A DNA stretch of 64,000 bases from Acanthaster planci (taxonomy: Eukaryota; Echinodermata; Asteroidea; Valvatida; Acanthasteridae), in assembly GCF_001949145.1 (NCBI RefSeq), contig NW_019091391.1:91596-155595 (forward strand). The letters are read 5' to 3'. Under the pieces are notes generated by a model, which was not told where the DNA came from, made no database searches, and saw nothing but the letters and a program-made list of their open reading frames with translations. The position numbers and the translations under genes are program-made. Of this stretch, positions 14,901 to 26,900 are shown in pieces (position 1 is the first letter of the stretch; each line of letters opens with the position of its first letter).

Positions 14901-17900
14901 CTGTACCCTTCAATTACGCTGTGAAGGGACAGACTGATGGGAAACAGCTGACAAAACTGTGCAGACAAGTTGGTGCTGACAACTTGAAGTCATGTCCCAA
15001 GTTTAAAGTGTCAGCATGTACATGACCGACATGATGATAAGAGACAATTCCGACTAGTTCTCAAAAGAAAATGTATCTCTTTATTCTCCTAACCTTGCAC
15101 CTCTCCTGGTGTGACTTTGCAGCCTGTTACTGGCTTGCTTTCTTAGCTTGCAACAGAACTTGGCATGATTTCACACAAGATGAAATCGAACAAACCTTGT
15201 TGAACTGTGTCAGAAATTTCCTAATTGGGTGAATTCAAATGTGAGATTAGGGGTAGGGGGACCAATTACAGGCTAAACCTGCATTCATTGGAGTCGTTTG
15301 TCATGGTGAGCAAATATGGCTTACCAACCTGTCGCTTTGTGAAAATTGTGAAATGTGCCATTGCAGGCTGGTTTGTTGGCATTCATTGAACAGTCTCAGA
15401 TGTAAGTTGGAGCCCTGTAATCGTTATTAAGCCTCTGCTTACAGAACCCAGATGAGGGGAAAAAAATCTTGTGGCTGATGAGCACACTGATGCTTCAACA
15501 AACAAATGTGCACATTACTTTTGTTTTACTTTTTATTTGTATTGCATTTGCAGCTAGGAGAAATCTTTTTTAGAGAGGTCAGAGTTTGGCTAGCAAGTGG
15601 CTGCTGCCGATATATTGCATGCCTTTTATAATTATTTTCCTTATTTTGTACGCAGCGATTTAAAGGGGGCTAGAAAGTTATGAAAATGGACAAGTTGTTT
15701 TGTATGGTGCACTGGTAAACTCCTGCCTTGTCGGTTCCTGTTTTTCACATTATTCATCGGCCAGCAGACTCAGCAGTTTGATGGTCAGGGATTAACAGAA
15801 AGTTGAGAATTACTGGTAGGTAGTCATGGCTTATCTCTCCAGAGCTGTTTAAGGTCACTGGAAGCTGTTTACACAGCTGTGGTGTGGGTGGCTGAAATTA
15901 AAGTTTTTGGTTAGAGAGTGTTCTCAACTGAAAACCACCAAAAGTTATTGATGGGTCGTGTTTTCACTCCTTTGTACAAATGATTTTGTCTTTGTTTCAA
16001 AAGCTGAATTCATTTTTTGGAATTTGTTGAAACCATTATGTGTCATTTTTTTTATCTGTTGAGAGAAACCATTGACCATAGTTACAAACCATATTTCTCA
16101 AGAAGTCAAATTGTTAGCTTTCAGAGGCTAGCATGGACTTTATCATAGCTTCATAGCTTCGGGAATATTGTTTCTTTTATACAAAGCCTCTTTGAAAACC
16201 GTTAAACTGCATCTCTGAAGGACATATCCCTTTGAAAGTTGCTTTTTTGTCAACAAAAGGAGACTCCGTGTTACGTTTCATGTGCAGAGCATACACACAC
16301 TGCCAGGGGGTCAATTTTCGGAGCCACATTCTGCAAAGTCCATTAAGTGGAGGGGGGTCTGTGAAGGGTCTGATCTGGCATTTAACTACTGCAACACATG
16401 GCATGCCCGCTGCATGCACGCTGCATGGCGTCTACATGCAAAGGACATTCTCAGAGTATGGCTTTTTTTTTTTTTACTGAATGTTCACATGCAGACCTGT
16501 TAACACCTTTGCATGAGAGAAAATGCACATTATGTGGTTTGTTGACGAAGAGGTGGCATGAAATATGCCAAGCAGTAGCTTTCCAGTTTTGTTCTTCCAT
16601 TGCATGTGATGTTGTCAAGTAATGAAGTATGGAGTCCCAGTGAAGACCCCCTTTTTTATACTTGAGACTAAAATAACTGCCCTTTGTTTTTGAATGAATA
16701 GGTACATGTATATTGTTTCCTCATTTACAGCGAATGCGTAGGCAGGTGTTGCGTCTTTTTTGCCGTGTCACTGAATTCCTTTCCAGTCTTGCTCACGGCC
16801 GGACCAGCCATCCTTCTAAATGTCGCCAAATGAAGAAAGTAAGGTCCAGTGTGTTGGGGTGGGTTGGGCAGGGGGATTGGGGCGTGCGTGTTCATTTCTG
16901 TCTCCTTTGCATATGGTATAGTGTACAGACTCTATCATATTTTTGCAGTGATTAATCTTGCACAGGTTTGCCATATTAGAATGAAAGCGAGGCTGAACTT
17001 GCTAAACAAACTATTCCTTTGAGTTAGCGCTTTGCTATAAGACTCCACTCAAGTGGTCCGAGCTTCACTGCCAGTGCAGCCTTCCTCTCGTCCTAGCCAT
17101 GCAAACCCTGGACTGGCATTGAAAGCCTGTAACTCTTTAGGATGCAAAGGAAAGGCCCACATTTGGCATTTGGTTTGGAGAATTATTGTTGCCTGCCTGA
17201 AATCCTGAGAACAGTATTTCAAAACTAAAGTTTGGATAGGGTCTTTTTTCCTCTAGGTAGAAGAAGAAAGTGGTATTTAGTGGTGTAAAACCTTTTGGTG
17301 TCCAGCTTTATTCAGTATCTGAAATGTTGGGAAAGTCAGGCACCTGTGAAGTACATGATATCAACAGTTTTGATTTTTGGAAAGCGATTACAGCAACATC
17401 CGGGTTTTTTTCAGGTTTACTCTCTGTTTATGATATTCAGTCATTTCTCTCAAAACTAGTTCGCCAACTGAACTGAACTCCAGTGACCTGACCCACCCCT
17501 GCTGCCAAAAAAATTACTCCAAGACCCTCTTGACTGTGGGAAGTGGATTCATGCCAATTTTATCTGCTGGAACTTATCCAAAACAGTTTTCTATAGCCAA
17601 AACATGTGCAGTTTCTGTGCAATCCTATGTAGCTTGTAAACTAACTTAAAAAACTGCCCAGAAATTTGTAAATCGTAACCAATTTTGGGTAAACAAACAT
17701 CAACACCACAGAGTAGTACTCCTCCATAAATGTGTGCTCTGCTTCAGCACGCACTCGGTGTCATGCGGCACGTACTTGGTGTCATGCGGCATGTACTCGG
17801 TGTCATGCGGCACATGCTCCGTGAATTGTCGTTTTCAGAAATTGACCGTTTCCTTAATTTAAACAGTTCAAACGAGTTTTAAGAGCATCTTCTAGTTAAG

Positions 17901-20900
17901 TCACATATTTACGGGTGAATAGAATCATTTTAGACCTTTCAAAGCGTTTTATCCATGCTATATTGACAAAATGCACATGGGTGCTACTCTGTGAAAACGA
18001 AAATCGTTTGATTATGCATCAGTGTACGATGTGCGCATGCACACAAGTGCTACTTCATGAAACCGAAATTGCTGTAAACAGTTTTCAGGAAGTAGCAAGC
18101 AAGTGCACTTGAGTGCCACTTCGTGGTGTTTGTGATGAAATGCTATCTGAGTGAATTTAAAGTTGAAAGGTAACAACTGTGTGTCCATAATAAATGAAGC
18201 AAATCAAGTACTGTCTGAACACACCATAGCATAGTCACTAAAAAGATATATCTTGCCATCTTGACCATTGAGTGTACCGTACTAAACACCAATTGGGATT
18301 CCATCTCCCACCCCATCCAACCCCCAAACCTCACCCCCATTTTGTATGGGACAAACCACACTTCCTGTTAATTCTGAAATGGAAAAAACATTAAAGAATT
18401 ACTGATCATTGAATCTTTCCATGAAATGTCACCAATCAAAACCTCCCTATAATTTGTATGAGCCTCTCTCCCTTTCTGAAAATGACTGAGTTTAAAACCA
18501 AATTTAGCAGCAAACCCAACTTACAGACTTTTCATTATTATGTACTTTCTGCCCTGTGGCTACTCCATTTCTCTGATGGACATGTTAACACCTCTTGACA
18601 GCTGCTGTTGTTGCCTTGAGTTTATAGAACTCCTTAAATTGTTTCTGGGAATGGACTTGAGGATTCTGAAGTGTTCTCACAGCCTTGATACTGTTCGGAT
18701 ACAAAGGATTGCTCTGTCCATCTGTGTGGCTTCCAAGCTAATGTGAAACCACAGAAAACTTGGTACACATGAATGTGATGGGCCCATGAATCACCCCTTG
18801 ACTTTTGACTTCTGACTCTTTGGGTATCCAAACAAAGTGATTCTCTCAGTGCAGTCACCGCAAGTCTGCACATACATGCAGAGGCTTTATCTGTTTTGAT
18901 GGACAAGAGGAATGTAAGTTGCTGATGTGTTTGTAACCATCTCCCATTGGTACCCGATGGTGTCTTTTCCAGATGACGAGAATCGCAGTGGAGCACACAA
19001 ACAGAAAATGTCATTGTATTGCAGTTTTTAACAGGTGGACAAGACATCTGGATATTTCAATATAGTATTTCTAGAATTTTGTCTGATTCAAGCCCCAACG
19101 CAATCTTCAACTTGGCCATATTTTTTGTTTTAGTTTATCCATCCAGCCATCTTTTCAGGGTTCTCTCTGTTCCTCAAATTCCTGTTTCTCACATGCTTGG
19201 CTGTATTTCTTATGTTTTCCTCGGCCCAGTGTTTTTCCCTTTTTTTAATGAAATGATTACCAAATGTTAATATCTGAGGTTAATCTAATTCTTTTTCTGT
19301 GTACAATCATACATATTTTCTGGTTTGAGCTGAACTTCTTTCTTTCATCTTTTTTTGCTTTAAGTATTCCGTCTGGCCTTCCCTTCGTTGTCCTTGTTCC
19401 AAACATGTAAACATTTCTTTTATGTCAGTTAATTCAATTTTTTTTACTCCTTGGTGTGTTCTGGAAGACTTGATATTGCTTTCCTGTTGGCTAATTGTAT
19501 CAGGTCCAAACTTTGATTGAGGACAAAATCGAAGAAATTGCAACTAGAAATCTGATGTTTTCACCCCAAAAATATGAATTCAAAAAGTGTTGCAATGGGA
19601 GCCCTTTAAGATCTTCATTTATCCCCATTGCTGGCTAACAGTGTTTTAGAAGAGTCCATTAAAAGTTTCTGCTAATCCATTATAAGTCAGTCTTTTTACT
19701 TAAACTATGGGTTCCTAAGTCGTGTCTCTGGTTTTCTGTGATGGCATATTCAAGGAATTCAAGAATCCTTTTGGCAGTTTTGGAAAATTTCCAGGAGGAA
19801 TCAGGGCTGAAAAACAATGTGGTTGAACGTGAAAAGTGAAGCCAGGTTATTCTCCTCGACAAAATATCATCCACCCTGCTAGTCCATTATAAGTCAGCCA
19901 GTCTAAAGCTAAGTCGCAAGCTTTTAGAATGAACTTTCACAAAAGCATTCCTTTGTCATTGCTCGTTCTATTCCTTGTGGCTAGGACTTGTGATGGACTC
20001 AATTGCAACACTGTACTCTCTCTCATCGAGTTGCCAGCCTGTTTGGAAGTGTTTTTAGAGGTTGTTAAAGAACAAGGAATTTGTCGCTATGAACATCTAA
20101 CTAAAGAAACACAGGTTACTAACAATGAGTAGCCATTGTTATGACACCGTGCTTCTTTTGTTAGATGTTCCTAGTGTATGAGGCTCCCCTACCCACACCT
20201 AACCTCTCTTAGCCTTCCAACACCCCCCTCCCCGCTCATCATACCACTCGTCACACCACTCGTCACACCACTTGTCACACCACCTAACCATGGGCGGCAT
20301 TTGGGAAATTTAACCCAGTGCCACTAGACACTTTGGAGCGAAAATCATGAAACAGGGTCTGAAAGATATCGTGCATGTATTTCAAAAATATTCTTTATCA
20401 CCAGAACTTTTTGGTTATATCATTTACCCCACTCTCTTGTTACTACTTTGGGTGAAAATGGAAGTTTTATCACAATGTGGCACGGAGGGGTCATACCAAG
20501 TTTAAATCTGTACTTGTTCTCTGTCACTCGGTAAATCTTGAAGTGTTGTGTTTTCTTGTATCTTTCTCTTTTTAGCCGGACGATAATCAAGCTTGCTATC
20601 AGCTGTGGTGTATTGATCCATATGACCCGCAGTACTGCCGAACAAAGAAAGGGCCACCATTGGATGGATCGCCGTGTGGGCTGGACAAAGTATGTCCAAT
20701 CAGTCTCACCCTCAGCACGCTCACAATTTGGAGCTTACAAGTTTAAGTCCAAAAATTGGCGAATTGAATACAACAGTTTTCACAGCCATCCCATGATGCT
20801 CGACTTTAGAGGTCATCTTATTTGCATACATTAGCATAAGTTAAGAGACAATGTTGTGTGGACACTCCTCTTGACCACAGCACCAGCAAGGTTGGAATGC

Positions 20901-23900
20901 TGGGAGCCAACTCACTGGGAATTGTGTGTACTGCCAAAACTTAGTATACCCAGCAAGAAATGTGACCGAGGGGTACCCCCCCAACATGTCCAATCCCTAT
21001 ACACATTCCAGACTATTGTTTCTTAACACATCCCCCCAAGATGTCTGAAAGGAATTCCCCAGATTCCTGCGAGACAGTGACCAACACAAAGCAGGGGGGG
21101 TTCTCTCTGTCTCATACCTTGCTGCATACGAAACTTAGTCTTGAGGGGATAGTTCCTGGAAATTTGCAAACAGTGAACATGGTTTCAATCTGGCTAATTT
21201 GCATCAGCAGGTTGTGTGACATCATTCCCTTAATTTCCTTTTTTAATACTGACCAATCGTAATTGTGCACTTTTGAATTTGTATTTGCTTAAATGTATTC
21301 ATCTGGCAATCAGTTGTAACTGGATTTCCTCCACAGCATTGTATCCAGGGAAACTGCATCTACAAGGACATCGGGAGACAGAACGGTGAGTGGAGTAAAT
21401 TCTCCCCCTGGAGCGACTGTACGTATCCGTGTGGTGTTGGTGTTCAGGTCAGAACAAGGACATGCGATAACCCACCGTAAGTTTCTCAGATAATCTCATT
21501 GCAAGGGTGGATCCAAATTTTTTTTGGGGGGGGAAGGGGTGGCAGAAATATATGAATTTCTTTATGTAACCTTTGGAAGTATCTCAGGGTTGAGGCTAAA
21601 TTTTACGAATGTTTAAATGCTTTTGGAAGGTAAGGAAATGAAATAGCCCCCCAATACCCTTTTCTCCCTTTTTTTGAAAAAAATTGCTACTTTTGAAGTG
21701 TGCAAAGTCTCCCTCCCCCCGGTCCAGTGCTACCCAAGAAATCCATAGCAGAACCCTGCCTGTCATTCATAAAAATGTGAAATATTGTGCATGAGACCCT
21801 ACAAGTTAAATGTTCTCCTTTTTAACGGGTGTGGAAAAATTTCTTGATTGCTCGGCTGCAAGCGGCAGGACCTGAGATTTTATCCAGTAAAGTCATTTGA
21901 ACTTTTCATCTTGGTCTGGGCTTAGGAGAGGTGAATGCTGTAATAACATTTTTCTTTTTCATCTGTAGACCAACCAATGGCGGCAAAGATTGCAAGGGGG
22001 AAGCTTACGAGTATCGTCTCTGTAACAAAAAGGTCAGGGTGACATGAAAAAAAAAAATCTCCATCTTTACTGGACTCCCAAGTTTGATGCGCTCAACATG
22101 CTAGTTGATTATGAGATTCAGGCCGCAAACTCTGACAGAAAGGCTGTTTGCAAAAATATTGGAAATGTACCATTCTCCCTTCCCCAATGGCCTCAGACAA
22201 GGTCCCATGTACATCAGAGATTTTTACAGTCACTTCCAGCTGACAAAATTCCCCCCCCCATGTAAAATCCATTTATAAAACATGTTACATGTACAAGCCT
22301 TTAGAACTGTCAACGTTATCTTTCAGCGGAGGTCATTATTTTTAACAGGTTTTGACAGAATGGCTTTTCCTAAGGTTGGTTGTGTTTTCCAGTGTGACAA
22401 ACTGAAGTTGGTGCAACGAAATGATGCAAAATGATTGTGAGCATACTTTCTGTATTTGTTTCAGCCCTGTGTCGGAGAATGGGAAGACCGACGGGCTAAA
22501 CAGTGTGAAGACAATCTGGGAAGCTTTATTCTGAGAGGACGACAGCACAGGTGGCTTCCGCACGAAAACCGAAATCGTAAGCAATTGTACCGCAGATACC
22601 TTAATACAACAGTAATATATTTTATCAGAATCACGTCTGCCACAGGCCTTAAGAACACATGAATGTTGCCAAACAATTCTAGTATTCCCTCTGTGCCTTT
22701 AGAAATTTAGCAAAAAACAGAATTCTGCACGTGCTTCAGATGAGCCCTCCAAGCCAGGTGCAGATTTCTTCCTCAACGATCAAGCAGTGATCAATGATTT
22801 CTTGATTTGTTTGTTGCCACAGAAACACTGCAATGCAGACTCACCTGTATCTCAGAGAGCACGCAAGAGGCCGTCATCGCGGATTATGATGTGACGGACG
22901 GCACGCCCTGTTCCTATGACGATCCCCACAGTATATGTGTACAGGGCAAGTGTTTGGTACGCACAGTTTGTAAATTTTAGTGGCGTATCCGGGGCTTGGG
23001 CTGGGGTTGCTGGGGGGGCAAAGTGGAATTCTTTCTAACAAAATCAATGACTATTCAATGTTTTCATCTTTGAAAGAATCCTTGAGCGCCCCATTCTCCA
23101 AAGAAAGGTAGTTGTGCCATTTTTAAAATGCTGGCCTTCCCAGTCCCTTGAAAAAACTGGAAACATGTCACTATGGGAACGGCGGCTTGAGAAGAAGACG
23201 ATGGCAAACTTATCTTAGCGGAGCCTCCTTAGCGGCTGATAAGAACAACAGTCCCCCAACCACTGACAACCTAGTCAGTGGCCGTTGTCACTGGACAAAA
23301 TTTGGGAGTCAGTCGCCTGTGGCGATGACAGCGATGGTCATTGTCTTCTCCTTTTTTGTCACACCTGCAGAAACTCGGCTGCGACAAGCAAGTTGATTCT
23401 ACCAAAGTGGAGGACAGATGCGGAGTCTGTGACGGAGATAACACACAGTGCACCTTCATTGAGAGGCATTTTTCTCAAGCTCCAAAAAAAAGTAAGAGAT
23501 ACAGAAATTTAAAAACACACAGAATTACAGTTCAATTATTCCCAGATCAATTTTAGTCTTCCTGTACATGATTTTAATAAATGGAAATTCATTTTTTATG
23601 TTATTTTTCTATATGTATAACTTTTGTGTATAATGCACACACGGAAACCAATTTTCATGTTTTTTACATGACGATGTAATAAATGAAATGAAACGAAAAT
23701 TTTATATTTTCAGTGTATATTTCTGTGTACAGAAATATTTTTTGGTTGTTTTATTGACTGAAAACGTTTTGTCTGTTTTTTTCAGAATATCAAGTCATAC
23801 ACACCTTACCTATTGGCGCCCGCTACATTGATGTCCGTGAGAACTCGCAAACAAATAGTTTTCTTGGTAGGTACATAACACTTTCTTAGCTTTCACTTGT

Positions 23901-26900
23901 AGTTCTTTTCTTTCTTTTTTGAGTCATTTTTATTTCAGTCATGATGTATTTACTGTTGAGATTTTTAACAGTTGTCACTTTAAAAGAGATTGAAGATCCA
24001 CATTGTTGCATCACAAGTAGTCATCATCTCCTTAGACTAAATTTTTTCCCGATTTCTTTTGGTTAGCCTTGCGGCGTCCAGCTGGGAAGGTATACATCCT
24101 GAACTCCCGTGGCACCCAATCTGGCCCGCACTCCTTCATCGGGGCTGGAGCTCGTTTTGTTTACTCTCCTGATACGGAACGACTGTTCTCTGTGGGTCCC
24201 CTTCGAGAAGAACTGGATTTGCTGGTAAAGTTGATTTGTGACAAGGGTCAGAGTGGCTTCCTCCGATATGACTTTTCTCGGTATTGACCAACAGATATGA
24301 CATATGTTGCAAAACAACTGAAGTTAATGACCTCCAGGACTGAAAAGTATTTGTCAAGGTGCTCCTCTCTTGGTCATGTGTGGCTCTTTCTTAATGTTAA
24401 GTTTATGCAAACGGCAAACATGGTTCCACTCTTGATTCTGTTTGCTGAAAAACAAATTACTTGCTGTTATGCTTTCGTTTCCTATTTATCTGAGTTTTCC
24501 CACCGTCTGATTTCTAAGTTGGTTGATTCGCGCTAGGTTTTCTGGAAGAGAAACAGCAAGCCCATTGACATCACCTACAGCTACTATCTCAATCAAGAGG
24601 AAGGGCTCACACCCCAGACCGATCCCCCGCCGACCTCCGAGCAGCCCGAGGTGGTCCCCACTGTGGGCGAGGAAGAGCCCGAGTATGTGTGGGAGGATGA
24701 AGGCTGGACGGATTGCACCAGGACGTGCGGTGGAGGTGAGAGTAAGAGGGTGCATAGCGTCCACCAATCGAGAGGCAGCGCAATGCCACGAAAGTCCTCA
24801 AAGTGAAAATCATCACAATCGTTACCATTCCAAAGGATTTCTCATCGTCACCCACGGTTCTGCAGTTGGTATACTTAAAGATTAAAAACCTGTTGAGCAC
24901 AATGAATGTTTTTAATTGCAGAGGTAGGAGGAAAAAGTTGTTCTGGATAAAAATCCCATGGAATAAAGTAGAGACTGAAAACCTAATCCCCATATCGGCC
25001 TCGTTGGGATTCGCACCCGGTTTGCAGAAGTGCAAACGAAAGTCCACGTACCACTGGGCCATCCTGAGTTTTTGTATGCAATTAGGGAAAGACCAGATTT
25101 TAGATTTGACGTCAAAAATGACAGCTGCAGACCGTCTTCTGCAACGCTCTGACTAATGGAGCAGAACTGTTAAACTTCAGTTCTGCATGCAGTAGTTTTA
25201 GAGCCTTTGGTTCCCCATAAACAACAGCAACCACAAACAGAAAGGAAAATTTATATTGACAGAAAATCTTGCATTGACCCACCTGACCCTTCGCCATTTA
25301 CCAACTTCATACTCTCTCCATCTCTGTTTCTCTTTGTAGGATTCTCTTTCCACCAGTTCAGGTGCTACCGCACCAACGATAACGTCAGGGTTAAGAAGAC
25401 ATTCTGCGGTCAAGGGGATTACAATCCCAAGGACACTAAACGTTTGTGCAACGAGCAAGCCTGTGGAAGCACGTAAGATCCGCTCACCATCAGCCAGCGG
25501 GGCCATTAACAAATGTTTTTATACTATTCTTGAAGCTGGGTGGGACAGCCCAACAGTTGTTGGTCAAGTAGTAATTAGAAGATGCAGATATTGTATCTTT
25601 GTTGGGCGGGGGCCTGGCTAGTCTCACTTAATTTCATGAGCAAGTTTTACCGTCGGGGCAGTAATCGATGTAGGATTTATGCCTACAGAGATCCACACAG
25701 GAGCTAATACCTACAGTATGCATGTGCATCGTGCGTAACTTACACAAGCTCTGAATTTTTGATGTCACCACGCAGACCACGTGATAAAGTCTGAGCATCG
25801 ATTGAATTAATCCTTCAAATTAGCTGTTCTCACCTTTATTTGATGAAGCAAATCCTGAAAATACTGCCAATTCAAACACAAGAAACCTCTGTTGGAGAGG
25901 AAACATTTTCTGGCAGAGTGTATGGCCCAAGAATGTTCCCATCTACTTCTACATCTGGAGGAATACCCTCAAGATGTTCAGTTTGATCGATCAAACCGCA
26001 AGTCCGCAGTAAATCCACTTTGATGCATGTAGTGTTGCTTTATTTAATTTTTTTTTAGGTTGACCACTACTCAAGCAGCGCCTCCTACCACCGCACCGTC
26101 CACTCAGCCTCCAACCACAACAGTTGCAACGACACAGAGACAAACTACCAAACCACCCACAACGACACATCGTACCACAACTACCCCACAGACAACTCAG
26201 CCACCAACAACTACACAACCTCCCACGACTACGACCCAGGCGTCACCGACAACTTGGCCACCAACAACTACACAACCTCACACGACTACGACCCAGGCAT
26301 CACCGTCAACTCAGCCACCAACAACTACGCAACCTTCCACAACTACGACCCAGGTGTGGACTACCACGAGTAGACCGACGACGCAGCTACCCACTACAAC
26401 CACAACAACAACACCAACCCTGACCACCACGATTATGACCGAAGCCCCTGAGCCCACAACCAAAAAGAAACCGAAAAAGGGGAAAAAGAAGGCGGTATTC
26501 AAGTGGAAGGCCCACCCGTGGCGACCTTGCTCCCACACCTGCGGGACCCAGGGCACCCAGATCCGTACGGTCACCTGCTCCAAGAAGTTAGGCAAGAAGA
26601 TCTCCACTGCGCTGGAGATCAAATGCACAGAGGAAAAACCTGCTACAACCCAACCCTGCAATCGCGAACCGTGCCCTGCGCAATGGAGTGTGGGCGAATG
26701 GTCAAGTGTAAGTTTTCAGCCAATTGTTGGAACCTTAGTGCAATACTTTTCACAAAGTGACATTAACCTTTGCTAATTAAGTTGGCTAATTCTACCCTGT
26801 TTTCATATTAATAACTCAGGTTAAGTGAACGATTAGACATCAAAGAATCATTTAATGGATTTTTGTTACATGAAGTTGTCACAAAATACATATTTTGGTA

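Larger units (their letters stand above)
11832..20575 (+). other. ADAMTS intron, 8.7 kb, repeat-bearing
   Basis: No exon of the protein is missing across this intron. It carries two copies of an interspersed repeat (14325-14487 and 19691-19882), a 21-bp minisatellite (17748-17823), a 66-bp-spaced weak repeat (17972-18126) and a 12-bp minisatellite (about 20236-20288). Confidence 0.75.

Noticed and set aside
24607-25062. 151-codon minus-strand frame in the ADAMTS gene
   Set aside because: It covers a sense exon and a SINE-like element. It has no family similarity and its composition reflects the sense exon.
26060-26776. Separate Thr-rich mucin gene
   Set aside because: The frame enters from the preceding ADAMTS exon at phase 2 through a good acceptor and leads directly into a TSR, so it is an exon of the same gene.
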